Positions 23,100-35,975 are shown, counted from the first letter of the stretch. The stretch: 64,000 nt of DNA from Stenogyne calaminthoides (GCA_037126765.1 JBBCBC010000022.1:24581758-24645757), one strand, 5' to 3'. A program made the numbers and translations. Notes: generated from the sequence alone by a model not told the origin.

Positions 23100-23912
23100 C
23101 CTTGCATCAATGTCAAACCAATGCACATGTGGCCCAACTAACATTCACATCATTTTCCATGGTAGTTGGACATTCCATAAGGATGTTCATCTTCTCAATA
23201 GACATCATTGTCTGTCACAATGTTAGTTTCAGAGCTATTTTTCATTTTTACCGCTCCACCTTGACAGTTTCGTTTTATATGCCCAAGTTTCCCGCACTTC
23301 CAACAAACAACACCAATGAAGTCCCTCTTCCTTCCTTTGCTAAAAGCCACCATTGCTGAATTTTCTGTTGAAGTTCGCCCTGCACTCATCAGTCTTCTCT
23401 CTTCAGAAAGAAGTTTTCCTGTGACTTCAGCAAAATTCAAAGTTTCCTTCCCATACATTAAAATTGATTTCATATGCTCATAAATATGCAGAAGAGACAA
23501 GATATGCCTCAAAGCTTTATACGCATCTTCAATTTTCACTTCAAATGCCTCTAGTTCACAGATAATGCCTTTAAGAGAACTCAAATGATCAGAAATTTTC
23601 ATACCTTCATCCATCCGTTTGGTGTGAAATTGTTCTTTCAGGTAAAATAGATTTGAAATGCCATTCGCTTGGTAAAGATCCTCTAGCTTTTCCCACAACT
23701 CCTAGGCACTTGAAATCCTGTGTATATTTGCAAGAACATTCTTGGCCAAGCACAGACGTATTGTGCTTGCAGCCCTCGGATCCAGATGCTCCCAATCTTC
23801 ATCACTTATACTAGAATTCTTTTCACTTGTACTTTCAGACGAACCTGGCCTTCCTTTCAGAGCCTTGTGTACACCAGATTGTATCAGCGTATCCTTAACT
23901 TGCATATGCCAC
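23100..23912 (-). pseudogene. Copia gag fragment (third family, E)
   Basis: The minus-strand stretch 23195-23698 encodes a UBN2-type gag core (WEKLEDLYQANGISNLFYLK, then KISDHLSSLKGIICELEAF, then SLLHIYEHM) and a CCHC knuckle, CWKCGKLGHIKRNC. Upstream, 23702-23912 gives the N-terminal part (WHMQVKDTLIQSG, then IRLCLAKNVLANI). One stop near 23700 separates them. The extreme N-terminus is replaced at 23913 by a family C LTR. Protease and pol are absent, so this is a remnant, probably also disrupted on its left by the LTR-like segment. Confidence 0.8.
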
Positions 23913-24768
23913 TGTTGGAATATAGAGGCACGTAAACACGTAATACATGAGCAATGGAAATTAAAATTCACCAACAACGAACAATTAATTGCACAGAAAG
24001 GATTACAATAATCATAACAAGAAATCTTACAATAACTGTAGTTCAGATTTCTCCACTATGGTATCCACGTAATCCCCTAGAACGGATCTGCACGATTCTG
24101 CCAGTGTTGAATCCCAAGTTGAATCAGCTAGGAAAATCCAAACTTTAGATCTTATGGAGAAAATATGAAGTTACGTTATTTGTGAATTCCCAAGAGTCTG
24201 TATATATAGGGGAGGCTCAGCTTAAATCTTAAGCTAGCCCAATTAGGTAATTAAAACCCTAATTCTTATTTAAATAAATCTCTACGATTTATTTCCCCAT
24301 ATAAATCTCTACGGATTTAAATGTCTTATATGAAAATCTCTACGATTTATTTCCATATACATTAAATCCTATAATTATATTCCAAATATAATTATTGGGA
24401 ATTCTTATTTAATTAAATCCAATTCAATTAAATGATATTAATAATAATTCATTCCAAATTAATCTATTATTAATTTCTTCTCCATAAATTAAATATTAAA
24501 TCCAATTTAACATTTAATCAACCAACTATAATCCGTAAAAGGGAACTACTTGTTGTGTGACCCATAGGCCCTCATATATCGAGCGATTAATCAAACTAAC
24601 GGTCTTAATTGAACTCTAGTCAATAAATCAGATATTGTCAATATATGAAGTACGTTGCGAGAAACATGTAACTACCTGTAACTGTAACGTGGGCAATTGC
24701 GATTACCTCCTTTCATTCACGAATATTCGAGTAGTCTTGAACATGATGAAGTGTCTATTCAAATAACT
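23913..24768. mobile_element. Family C LTR, second copy, truncated at the right
   Basis: Starts TGTTGGAATATAGAGGCACG and aligns with 13681-14448 of the first copy plus its 4837-4860 head. Alignment stops at 24768 (after 'attcaaataact'), where the first copy goes on for about 735 bp. It interrupts the family E gag. Confidence 0.8.
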
Positions 24769-25244
24769 ATTCAGTATTGTTTATGAGATTAAGGTTGTAC
24801 AAACAAAATACCAAATATGAATTAGTTCTTTTTAAGTGAGAAAATATCAATTTTGACTTTTAAGTATTCAAAATATAATAAATAAGTTAATCTTAATGAG
24901 AAACAACGGGGTTGTTTAAAATCGAGTTGTTTAAACAACCAAATTGTTTTTAAGTCTTCGCTATTATCTATGGAATTAAGATTTTTGTTACAAAATTTTA
25001 ATGGAGTTCACATTAGTTCTTTTTAAGTGGAAACATTAATTTTGGATTTTAAGTCTTCAAAATAAAATAAATAACTCATTTTTAAAAGATTCACGATAAG
25101 GTTGATTTAAATCAAGTTGTTTAAACAATAAGGTTGTGTATGCTTTTTAAACAATCAGATTGTTTGATTCTTCATATGTCATATTCGAAGTTATTGAAAG
25201 TCCTTCTACATTGACATCATGATCACCCTAGCTCATTTTCTATA
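24769..25244. other. AT-rich stretch, no gene seen
   Basis: Contains two diverged copies of a segment around 'agttctttttaagtg..aaa' (about 24823 and 25015) and several 'aatcgagttgtttaaac' / 'aatcaagttgtttaaac' words. No reading frame of note. Confidence 0.4.
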
Positions 25245-25615
25245 TTTATTGACCATTTTCTATATGCTAGTTAATTTAAACAACTTAAACAGCGTACATT
25301 AATAAATAACTTAAACAACTTAATGTAAACAACCTTCACTAATAAACAATTTAAACAACTTAAACATCCTACACTAATAAACAACATAATAATATAAGCA
25401 ATACAAAAAACCTAAGATAATAAATAATTTAAACAACTTAAGCATCCTACATTAATAAACAACTTAAAAAACATACACAATAAACAACTTAAAACAACGT
25501 AAACAACTTAAACAACGTAAACGACTTAAACAACTTGAACATCTACACTAATAAACAACTTAAACATCATACACAATAAACAACTTAAACAACCTAAACA
25601 ACTAAAATATAACAT
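25245..25615. repeat. Degenerate AAACAACTTA tandem repeat
   Basis: The 10-bp word AAACAACTTA and longer versions such as 'taataaacaacttaaacatc' recur over some 350 bp with variable spacing. There are no conserved spacers, so this is a simple or satellite-like repeat and not an array of another kind. Confidence 0.7.
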
Positions 25616-25981
25616 ATATTTTTAAATCATTTAATGAAAAATAAGACCATTTTTGATATATTTGTATAAGTAAGGCCATTTTTGATAAGATGCTCTTTGA
25701 CTAGGCCATATATGAAAATTCGGGCGGGCTAGAAACTGGGTCACAGGGGCGGGCTAGAAATTGGGTCATAGAATTTGGTCAGAAGCGGGTCAAAAGTGGG
25801 TTGGGTCAAGGAAAATTGAGTTTTAATTAAATTTTTTCATGTATGCAAATTTTTATACTAGACTTTGTCTATAAAAATTAATTTATATTTGCATTTTTAT
25901 GTGACTTTTTTCTAATTGGTTTTTGAAAAAAAAAATTGTGTGCATTTTATTATTCTTATTAATTACGCAAATTTTATGTAT

Positions 25982-26630
25982 CACTACAAAAAAGAACTAT
26001 TAAATACCGATTGAATTTACCGACGGCCATAAATTTGTCACAGTTACTGACGGATTTTCGACGGATAGTCAAAAATAATAAATTACTAAAAAATTACTGA
26101 CGAAAATAATTCCGTCGGTAATTTTCGATGAATTTTAAAAAAATAAATTTCCAATGACATTAACGACGGATTCCAAACGAATAACAAAAATAAATAAATA
26201 ATTACGGAATTACCGATGAAAATATTTCCGTCGGTAATTACCAATGGCATTTTCGACGAATTTAAAAAAAATAAATTTCTGATGACATTATCGATGTATT
26301 CCCAACGAATAGTAAAAATAAAAAAGTAATTACAAAATTAATGACAAAAATATATCGACAGATTTTTCGATGGATTTAAAAAAAAATTGATTTTCTTTTA
26401 AAGTAACAAACTAAAAATAAAATACAAACATTAATATTTTGGTCAAGAATGTAACGAAACATGTGAGTGTCCTAGTGTACTTCAGAATGCATCAATTGTC
26501 CCGAGTTCGAATCCTAGGGCCACAAATAATTAAAATTCAAAGGAGGAGAGGCTTTGATGATTTATTAACAAACTTTGAATTTTTCAACAACTTTTAGTCA
26601 CGGCTTAGATCCGTCAGTACTATTTTATGT
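25982..26630 (+). mobile_element. CACTA (En/Spm) transposon end, truncated or non-autonomous
   Basis: Starts CACTACAAAAAAGAAC, the CACTA terminal signature. It is followed by subterminal repeats: CCGACGG / CCGTCGG words in both orientations and a unit of about 120 bp repeated roughly three times (26040-26390) containing 'attactgacgaaaataattc' or its variants. A further CGTCAG word is near 26613. No matching GTAGTG end was found, so the right terminus is missing or lies beyond recognition. Confidence 0.7.
26455..26525 (+). other. tRNA-like box B stretch in the CACTA fragment
   Basis: The segment 'cccgagttcgaatcctaggg' contains GTTCGAATCC, a good match to the pol III box B. About 40 bp upstream, 'gtgagtgtcctagtg' is a poor box A. 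It does not fold as a complete tRNA by eye, so it is likely a tRNA-derived relic. Confidence 0.35.
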
Positions 26631-26795
26631 GTTTTTATTTATATTATAACTACATATGAAAAAAAAATTAGTATTATCACTTTTATTTTGTAAGTATATA
26701 TTAATTTGATGAGATAAAACAATAATAAAATTTGATGAAAGTATACTGCTAATCCAATTAATCTATAACTATATTACGAAGTATATGGGTAATGG

Positions 26796-26929
26796 AAGGC
26801 TAAGGGTGTATTTTGAAGCACTTAAAACAGCTTTCAGAATCACTTATTATTCAAAAGTTGTGAGAGAAAACTTTGAAAATAATGTCTCTTGAAGCTGTTT
26901 TAAGTGTTTCAAAACACGCCCTTAGCCTG
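26796..26929. mobile_element. Foldback MITE, about 134 bp
   Basis: Left arm AGGCTAAGGGTGTATTTTG continuing AAGCACTTAAAACAGCTTT is the inverse of the right arm AAGCTGTTTTAAGTGTTTC continuing AAAACACGCCCTTAGCCT, with few mismatches over about 38 bp. The GGGTGT..ACGCCC core next to TAA/TTA resembles PIF/Harbinger-type ends. The target duplication is not resolved because the palindrome runs into the flanks. Confidence 0.7.
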
Positions 26930-27003
26930 GACAGTCACTAATATTTTTAAAATCTCGCTTATTAATCAGCCTGAACAGTCACTAATATCTTAAAATCTGA
27001 TTT
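26922..27003. repeat. Short tandem duplication
   Basis: 'agcctggacagtcactaata' is followed about 43 bp later by 'agcctgaacagtcactaata', each then continuing with a 'ttaaaatct' segment. Two imperfect units. Confidence 0.6.
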
Positions 27004-29721
27004 TTTTTTTTATTAGAATCGTGTCAAGCAAGTCAGTTTCATTTGCACTCAGGAATTTTGAAAATATCAAAACGCCAGTCTTTATTCCAAATTTCCAACT
27101 AAAGATAAATTAATATTTTGTGGCTAATGTTAAACTCCCAAGACACCTGGATACATGTGACATTCAAAATTTAAATTTGAATTTTAGTGTCCATTCTCTT
27201 TCTCAGTATAAAAATCCTAAACCCTTCAGCAATACCTCACCATTTTTTAAAATGGCAGAGTATTAGCTTAAGCAAGTTTAAGCACCTAACAACTTTCTTA
27301 GTTCTCAAATTTCTATTCGTTTGTACATATAATTAAGCACTTAATATTTCTTTTATCTTTGCAGATATTGGCATCAATCTTTTGGCTAGTGAATATGTCA
27401 ACTACCTGCATATGAAAAGAAAGAATCGCTTAGACCATGGAGTGTGTTTTCAGCAGTTTGGAGGTGCGGTATCACATGTATATACATGTATGTAACTTAA
27501 CATATACCTTATATTCATGAATTAACAAATGTAAAAGACGGACAATTTAGTGGGTTAAATACATTTCTCCCCGTTTTCTACTCAATAGAGAGATTCCCAG
27601 CTTTGTAAGAATAAATAAATGTGAGGTCTTTGGTCTTCCTCTTCCTGAAAGAAAATAAGAATTCATTAGTCTTTTGTCTATATCTGCTCAGTTCATCAAA
27701 TAGTTGGTGATATAGTACATCTAGATCGGCAGTTTAACCTTTGGAAAAAAACCAGAGGAAACAAAATATCTTGAGGGTGATAAAAAACAGTGTAAGAGAA
27801 GGTGGGACTTGGGAGGGGAGAAGGGATAGTGTACTGTGTATGGGGCAAAGTGAAACTTTGAAGATAACTTTACGCTTGTGTGTTATGTTGAATGTTTGCC
27901 GCGTGTGCTCACTAAGACTACTTTTATTGGTGGGTTCATGTGAAGTTTGTTGATAAACATAGTCTAAAGGCCCATTTGCTTCGCTTGAAATCCTGTGATA
28001 GAAAATATAATCCACAAAAAATTGGTGTTTGGATCAAGTGATTTGGGCCCATGATAGTTAAGCAGCCCAGTATGAAATTCTGAATTTATCAAGTCAATAT
28101 ATGATTGATAGCCAGGGGGCCAGGGGATTAATCATTCCCGTTTTGAATGCTGAAAAGGTAAGGTTATCCATGAAACCAAACAAACGCATTTTTGCAAAAG
28201 GGAAGACATGGAACAGTGTTAATCTTCATAATCCCATCACTACCAATCTATCCATTATAAATGAATGACTCCAAAACAATGCTATTTGGGCTTAGGTCTT
28301 AACACTCCTCAGCCTAATTAAGCACACAAGCCACTACATGTGTCGTTGGGTCAGTTTATTTTTCATAAAATCCTTATGTTATTTTTATTTTATAAATCTA
28401 TTTACTATCATATTTTATTTTATGCTGCAATTTATAAATATATAAAAGTAGAATTACAATAAATTTTAAAGAATGTATATTTGAGCAAGTGAAATTCCAT
28501 TTGCTTACCAAGGAGAGTGACTTAATATTAACCAATAAAATTTCTTCTTCTTGTTCTTTAAATTTTACTTTTCATCTATATTTTTTAATTTGATAAATTT
28601 TTTATTACAAACGTATTTTAATACATTATGATTTTTAAATTAATAATTTTTTTACGATATTTAATATGACATCATATTGTATACACATAATTCAAATTCA
28701 TATTAAAAATATGTATTTTAATGTTTTAAAATATTTACAATTGTATATGATTAAATGAGTTTATTTATTTATTTCTAATTTTTAAAATCTTCATATCATG
28801 TAATACAATTTGGATCTGTAATGATTTGAATGGTTAATTAAATATTATATTTTTAATTTTATAATAATGAGATACATATATATTATTTCATATATTAATA
28901 AAAAGGTATTAACAAATATCAATATTTACATTAATATAATTAATAAATTTAATTTAAATTTCTAACATAATTAATTTCAGTTGAAATTTATTGAAAATCA
29001 AATTTCAATCCGTGCATAGGACAAGAGAAATACTAGTATCTTTAATATCAGTCTTATTTTATGTGGATGGGTATGAAACTATGAATAAGAGATTAATTTA
29101 TCGTAGGATCCAATATCAATTTTATATTAATAAAAAAATATTTTTATGTAACACAAATCTGATTAAGTAATTCAATGCCCTTTAAAAATATCTAGTCAAA
29201 ATTAATTGGATCATATTTGCTTTTTTAATTTTGAGAGTAAATAACTCTTGATAACAAAAAATATAATTATAAAATTATAAAAAATTATTGAAATTCACAA
29301 GAATTAGAGGTTGAAATCGCAACCTCTTGCTTATATGTACACTTCAATCGGACTTGAGTCTTGAACTCACAGCCTCCCGCTCATACATGAGATTAATTAC
29401 TGTTGGGCAAATGACTTAATCTTTAAGTTCTCGCTTCTAATAAATATGTTTCATAACTGCCCACGCTAAATGAAAATTGTAAACTTACACTTTCGAGAAA
29501 CATATCGACTTCCACTAACTAAATTACCTTCTTTTAATGTTTATATGATTTAATTATTGACATATCATCATCATCGAAATTAGATAGATAATTATTGACA
29601 TATATATTATTTTTTCTTATATTGTCTCCTTATTTGTCTCTATTGGATACTAGTGAATGCTCAAGTTGTGTATCACTATTCTAAGAAACTAATAATTTAT
29701 AATTGAGTAAAATAGTAAAAA

Positions 29722-29724
<3 letters not shown>
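27004..29724. other. AT-rich intergenic stretch, no convincing gene
   Basis: A promoter-like pattern exists at 27203-27250 (TATAAAAAT, then an ATG followed by a stop after four codons) and a 'ttatctttgcag' acceptor-like site at about 27355-27366, but no coding frame follows. The open stretches on both strands at 27734-28015 show no motif. From 28380 to 29250 the DNA is extremely AT-rich with short inserts. Two diverged copies of a 'gaaatcgcaacctc'-like segment lie at about 29310-29375. Confidence 0.4.
27972..28187. mobile_element. Possible small MITE with weak terminal inverted repeats
   Basis: The left end 'cccatttgcttcgcttga' and the reverse complement of the right end ('gaaaccaaacaaacgc') share about two thirds of positions, and the interior has a 'gattaatcattccc' motif common in such elements. 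The target duplication was not found. Confidence 0.3.

Positions 29725-29753
<29 letters not shown>
29725..29753. repeat. (AT)n microsatellite
   Basis: An uninterrupted run of about 14 AT units. Confidence 0.9.
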
Positions 29754-29882
29754 CTAATTTTTGTAAAATAACTTGGGTAGTAAAAGAATGACTATGTTGG
29801 ATGCAAAACACAAATAGTGCAAATAATTTTATTAGATGTTAAGATTCCTCACAATATTATTTCTAATATTTCTGAGTACATA

Positions 29883-29887
29883 CATAG
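29883..29887. repeat. Target-site duplication CATAG (left copy) of S3
   Basis: CATAG precedes TGTAGGTCG at 29888 and recurs at 44010-44014 after CCCAACA. Confidence 0.9.
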
Positions 29888-31448
29888 TGTAGGTCGAAAC
29901 AGGTTTGTGAAGTGAGAAGTCTAGAGGGGAGGGGTGAATAGACACGAAAACTTTTTTGTCTTGATCAGTGTGATGGCGGTTAACTTTGATCAGTCTGCGA
30001 AAGTGAATCGATTTGGGGCGATAACCAACTTACTAATCGCTTTGAAAGGCTACAATCGATTCTCAGAACTATCGGTTTAAGCGATGTGTCGCGGAAGCTT
30101 AAGTTTTACCCGTGAAAAACCAGTTTTTATAAATCGATTCCAAAGTTAGTGTTTTAATCGGTTGGTGAAGTGTCGAAGCTTGATCGGATCGAAGCTTGGT
30201 GCTGGTGATCTCAACTTAGAATATGTATGCGGCTTTTTAAAGGTTGTGTGCAATTGTGTAGGCGATTAATCAAAGCGGTAAAGGCACACAAGATTTATAG
30301 TGGTTGGACAAACCCGGCCCCACGTCCACTCTTCCCTATCAAGGGGCACCAACTTAACCAATCGAACTTAGTTTTATGTGTTAGTTCAACACGGTACTCA
30401 AGCCAGGATATTTAAGGAGTTCTCACTCAACCGATCCCGTAAATCGGAACTAGAAACCCTGATGCGAAATCTTGCTAAACAACTTAACCTAACTTTGAGT
30501 TTGGATAAGATTGTTTTGGTTCCAACTATGAAATCTTTTCTAGTGTTTAAGGTAGCTTTATCAATTTAGATGAAAAGATTTCTATGCTAAGAACTTATGG
30601 GATGAACACTTAATAAAATAATCTTCTTGATCGTGTTCTTCGATGCGGAAATCGATAATTGCTTGAGCTTCTTGATTGTTAGGTGTTTCCGTGTCTTCAC
30701 TCTGAAGTGTGATCCCATATTTATAGACCTTGAAATCAAAAAGAGCCGTTGGAAGCAATTTGAATTTGAGAAATTTATATTAAATGAGTTTGCGAGGATT
30801 GATGTGACATGCTTGAGAGCGGCATGGCGAAAGCGTGAACTTGTATTTTATAGCCGTTAGAAAGCGACATCAAATCCCTTAATTGTCGGCTCCGATCATC
30901 GTGTCTTTTTTCTTATTGGTTATGAGGCGACACCGGTGTGTTGTTCTTCCAACTAAGGTTGTCATTCTTCTTGTTCGGATCATCGGCGTGTGATTAGGTG
31001 AAACATCGGTTTTCACTGGTGACTGACTTTGATCGGTCAAACGATCGATCTACGATGGAGTCTTTTGGTCTTGGGTTGACTTAGCTTCAACTAGCGGACT
31101 GGTGATGTAGGTCTTACAGTGCGATCTTTTGGAAGTCATCGATCTTCAAGTATTGCGAGTTTGAGCTTTATGACTTGGTGAGATATCGACTAGATCGGAT
31201 CGATCGATCTTCTGTTCTTCTCTAGCATTACGGCTGTCGGGATATCGGTATTCTTTGGATCTTGGATCGACTTGTACATATTGAGGTTCCCCTCAATATG
31301 TGACCTATCTATTACATCGGTTGTTCTATACGGTAATTATCAATTTGGTATTCTATAGGCGGTAATATAAACATCGATCACTAACAGTGCATTTGGTCCT
31401 ATTACATGTGTTTACGGAACTTTTATCAAAACTATAAATTTCCCAACA
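29888..31448 (-). repeat. 3' LTR of S3
   Basis: 1561 bp. On the plus strand it starts TGTAGGTCGAAAC and ends AAATTTCCCAACA. Contains the 'tttatagtggttggacaa' block (30295-30313) and a minus-strand TATA box (CTATAAATAT, 30717-30726). Confidence 0.9.
30717..30726 (-). promoter_or_regulatory. LTR TATA box (S3)
   Basis: CTATAAATAT on the minus strand. Identical boxes occur at 43268-43277 in the other S3 LTR and at 48342-48351 in S4, always in the context 'aaggtctataaatatgggat'. Confidence 0.6.
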
Positions 31449-31461
31449 ATTTCCCCTTTTT
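31449..31461 (-). promoter_or_regulatory. Polypurine tract of S3
   Basis: ATCAAAAAGGGGAAAT on the minus strand abuts the 3' LTR. A second purine tract of the same type (AAAAAGGGGGGAAGG) lies inside the third frame at 32543-32558. Multiple polypurine tracts are a described Sirevirus trait. Confidence 0.75.
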
Positions 31462-31654
31462 GATAAAACCAAAACACCGAGAAACCAAACACAGTTGATA
31501 AATATAGAGCGATAAAGAGCACATAATCGTAAGACAATGAGATTTTGTCTTAGGATCGGAAAATAAGCTTTTCTCATTAGATATGTCGATTACATGTTAC
31601 ATCGAGAAAAGTTTGAATTTAAAAGCAGTGATCACGAGAAGTCTTTTGATTCTT

Positions 31655-34515
31655 CACTCTTTAGGCTTGTATCCCACTTGGCATCTCTCTTTGATCTTGA
31701 GATGCGTTGAAAATCGATATAGTTTCCATTTGACATCATTGGTCTGGCGAGGATCGATTATATGCGTTTTGCTCGGGATGTCAAAGTAGAATCTACGAAA
31801 TGCTAGTCATCAAATGAGCCATCCGCCTTTTTCGAGTAATCCAATGCAGATCATACTCTTGGCGAGATATTTTTTACATTGATAAGTTTGGCCTCATTTT
31901 CCGGATACTTGGAAAATCCGGATATTTATTTTCTAACCAGTTGAGGAATTCATCATCGGAGATTCTTCTCGTGGAACAAGATTAAGGACAAAAAGCATCC
32001 GAAGCCATTCACCGATCTTGTTCCATTCCTCAAACCTCTTAGCATGTGCGGCGGTTTTTGGAATAATCTCATCAACTCTTCTTTGGCAAATTGAGAGGTT
32101 ACGCACAATTTTCCGGCCTTTCCTTTCTTCGCTCTCGATCTAAATTTTTTTCTTGATTTTACGCCTCTGTCAATTTTACCCTTCTTTCTTCTTCTTTTTT
32201 GGGCCTCTTTGACTTTTGCTCTTTGGGCGATTTCTCGGCCAGTTCCTTATCGGCTTTGTGTCGGCTATTGTGCTTCTTGTGACTATTTTAGTCCGAGTGG
32301 TTAGTACGAGGTTGTGTCCGAGTGGTGTAAATGCAGTTGTGACGTCCGGCACCCTTAGCTGACTACATTTTGTGATGTCGGCACTCGCTTGTTAGCCTAC
32401 CTTTCTTGCCTTTGACTTTTCCATCTTTTGAGACTTCGTTAGCAAAGAGATCCGGATGGTCTAGTCTTTGTCCATAGGCTTCAAGCTATGCGAATTAGGT
32501 CTTGTGTTGTTACGATCATGTCGGTTGGTTTCTCACTCCGTCCTTCCCCCCTTTTTGGTTTGATCAAAAAGAGTCGTGAGTGGGAAGTTAGGGATCAAAT
32601 CGGCCCGATATTGCCCTGTTGAGATCTATGAAGATAAACACGGAACTTGAGCGGTTAGATGTTCAACCTTCGAGATCAGCTCAGTCTTGACAGATTCCAT
32701 GGCAGTAGAGAGTGTAAAAATCAGTTTGTCAAGTTTCTCTTCTGTCAATTCGAGCTTTTCAGTGAGCACCAGAAAAGAAACTTGTTGTTGATCCACCTGA
32801 ATCAGCTTGTCATCAACGGATTTTATAAGATCGGCAGACACGGTGGTCACAGTTTGGGAGAACTGATCTTTGAAAGCTGCAATCTGGGAAATAGCCAATT
32901 CCCTTTGATCTGTTATTTCTTTGAGGCCAATCTGCCTCTGATCAGCTATCACTCCCTCAACTTCTTCTTTCGGGAGATATTTGAGACAAGATCTGATCTC
33001 CTAAAATTGATCAGCGGTGATGTGAGATGTTGGAATGTTTTGCGTCCTTGATCGATTTCAGGTTGTTTGTGCCTCCGGTGGTTGGTCATGAGCTGCGACA
33101 CCGGTTCCACTATCATCGGCGACTCTGTATCCCTTCATTGTATCTCTGCTTGAGGCGTCTTGAAGCGATCTCGATTAGCCTTGCGGTCACCCCGGCTTCT
33201 GTGGATCGAGCTTTGATAGATTCGGTTGTTATCGGCTCGGTGGTGATCCTACTTTATGAATTTCCTCATATCAAAAATCAAAATCGCAAACTCATCATTA
33301 TATTGTAGTTTTCTGAGGTTCTCCGGTGATGTAGTTTCGGGTTAGCGGTGATGTAATTCGGGTTTGCATTGGCGGTGGAAGAGTAGGAGCATGCTTTGAG
33401 ATGTGACCATTAGTCTGAGTGGTGAATCGGCTGTTTGGAGGAGAAGGAGATCGTTAGATCTCGTGCTTCTTCCTCGAGAATGGTAGCGAGCTCTCGACGA
33501 GAAAGCACTGCTGTCGATTTTTCACTGATTTTTTGGCTTCGTTGCAGCAATTACAGCGCTCTTTCTTCATCGACTCATCTTCTAGCATCTATGATTTTCA
33601 TGGAGGCTTTAGCCTTCTTTGACCTCTTCTCACGGACCTTCACCGGATTTTCTTTTCTTCTTCGGGGGCATCGGGTGTAGGCGAAGTTGCTTCCTTGCTT
33701 TTTCCTTCTTCGTCTTTGGGGAGTTGGCGCGATATCATCGTCGGGTGGCCCAAATATGGCTAAAGTGGTGGGAGGAATGCCTTGTAGGACTTGGTCCATT
33801 CTTTTCCCATCGGCATTTGGCATTTTGTCTTGTAGGATAAGCGCAACCTTGTTGAGATTGGCGATCCTCTTCTTCTTCGGATAGACTGCCTCCACTCATC
33901 AACTCAAATTTATCATGTTCTTGGAGTAGAATGGCCTTTAGAAACCCATGCCGAGTTGATGTTCTTGGCTTCATCAATTATTGCGACCATCTTTATGTCA
34001 GTTTAGCGGATGTAAGAGCATGAAATTTGAATGAAATACCCATAATTGTTTTTGACAATATGTCAAACAACAATCGGTATTTCCTCTTGAGCATTGGCGA
34101 CAAAGCCCGGCGTGTGATGTTTGTCGGCCTCTACGATGAGCTCGTTTCGATCGGCTCATCTTGATTCTCCTCATAGTGAAAGCGGAGAGATTCATCCTTT
34201 TGGTAAATTTGAGCAGACGAGTTATATCCCCATTAAATCGGTCGATCTCTTCTCCGTTGATATCGAAAAGTAGTTCTTCTCCCGGAGCATCTATATCCAC
34301 CCTTAAATTCCTTACGAATTGAGGGCTTCATCTTTGCATCTTTGGATTGCGTTGCAAAAGCGGCCAATATTTCTCAAGTCCCGCTTTCTTGAAATTTCCT
34401 CTACTTCCATTGATTCTCGGATCCTTTGTAACCCCAAATTATGCGAACTTGTCCTCGACAATCCTTAATGTCGATTCCACATAATTGCACATTATTTTAC
34501 CCATACTAGTGAGTG
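31655..34515 (-). pseudogene. S3 third frame (envelope-like position), degenerate
   Basis: Peptides match the third frame of S4 in order: the DINGEEIDRFNGDITRLLKF segment (about 34200-34270), the VALILQDKMPN segment (about 33830), a lysine/arginine-rich patch (about 33690-33740), and a coiled-coil stretch (32626-32952) with repeated LKEITDQRELA, DDKLIQVDQQQ and LELTEEKLDKL motifs. The C-terminal MP(E/S)G-type ending is near 31660. There are many stops and frame changes. No signal peptide or membrane segment is evident, so 'envelope-like' refers only to position. Extent is inferred by comparison with S4. Confidence 0.65.
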
Positions 34516-35259
34516 ATCATCTCTGAGATAAGATAGATTCGGTTAAAATTGTGCATAAATACTAAGAATATCACATATGCGGAAACCAAGAAACAATAAA
34601 CATAATAAGGATATCGTGAATGACAAAATCTTTAAAATCAATGGTTTTACAAGAATGATTCATCAAATAATCGAAATTACCGGATTCGTTTTTCGGGAAG
34701 ATAATTTTGAAACTTAAGAAAAACACTTTGAATTGCAAGAAATGTCTGGAGAGTTTTTTTAAAAATAAAACATAAGTTTGTGATTTGGAAAACTCTGGTA
34801 GGGTTTTTTGATGAACCTTATAAAGATGAAGAGGAACAAAAGACAAAATTTGGAAGATCAACCGTTTGAAAAGATTAAACGATCCAGTTAAGCGGTTTTT
34901 GATCGAATGGTTGGGAAAAACGCGTCTAAAAACCTTTTGGATTTAAAAGCTCATTTTGTAGCAATTAATACATGTACCCCGTCCGCATTAAATGATTTGC
35001 GGGAATCGTCACCACAGTAATCGTCTGATAAGAACAAATAAAAGCAGATAAGATCCGATAAGTAAGCAAATAACAAGGGAAAAGAAAGGCGTATCACGGT
35101 TGGTGATATAGTAATCGTCAATACCACTTGAAGTTGATTCAACTTGTTGATCTTAGTTTTACTGCCTAAGCCTTATAATTTCCCAATTTGTTCTTTTCAA
35201 CCGACTCTTTTTCATTTTGCGTCGATTTCCTTCCGATCCTCCTCGTCAGTTCAAGTTCC
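34516..35259 (-). other. S3 spacer between third frame and pol
   Basis: Corresponds to S4 about 52370-53130, with shared segments such as 'gcgta..aa' upstream leader words and a 'gttgatctta' block. No gene seen; the open stretches 34571-34861 and 34951-35142 have no motif. Confidence 0.45.
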
Positions 35260-35975
35260 CGACATTTTTGTTTTCTCATAGGACCGATATATCCGATTTG
35301 TTGAGGTTTCAAGTTCAATGATCTTCCTTATCGATCGGTTTAAGTATGTAATCGATTTTTGGTTGACCTGTCGATTCTTCTCGAGATCAAGCCAATTCTT
35401 GGGATAAGTGTTACCGCCAAAACTTAGTCTAGAATAGTAGTCTCTATTCCCTAAGTTGGTAGCGATTTGTTTTATCGCGTAATTATAAATGCGTATATCT
35501 TGATATGTCAATCGATCCGTAAATTTATCCAATTATCGATCCGTAATTTCTACATGTTGTCCTTGTGATGCAAATTTCTCTAAAAGGCTTTTTGAAATCA
35601 AATTTGCATTTGCACCCTTGCTTGGCCTCTATAAATTGGACCAATGTTTTACACAACATAACCCATTCACCATACTTATCTTCTTTGTAAAAACATGTAT
35701 CCTGGTGAACCCTTATTTTCGGTGAAACTTCCCAAGAAACACCTTTACCCATTTTTCAATGATTTGATTCTCAAATCAACCCTTTTTGTCCCTTATCATT
35801 TGTTTTAAATGCGTCATCAAAGATTTCACATACAATTGTTGCCAAGCTTCTCTACCACCACGGCGGCGGATCTCCTTGTCGCAACTAAGAAGACACTTCT
35901 CCTAACCGTATGCACCTTGTGTGTCTATCGTTATGACGTAACCAGCATCAACAGACTCAGTCTGATATAAAACAT

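Noticed and set aside
25245..25615. Repeated units that might suggest a CRISPR-like array
   Set aside because: The words overlap and vary in spacing, there are no unique spacers, and the setting is plant intergenic DNA. It is a simple repeat.
26455..26525. Complete tRNA gene
   Set aside because: Only box B is convincing; no cloverleaf can be drawn by eye.
27203..27440. TATA box, short leader, acceptor-like site that could be a host gene start
   Set aside because: The first ATG is followed by a stop after four codons, and no downstream frame or domain was found.
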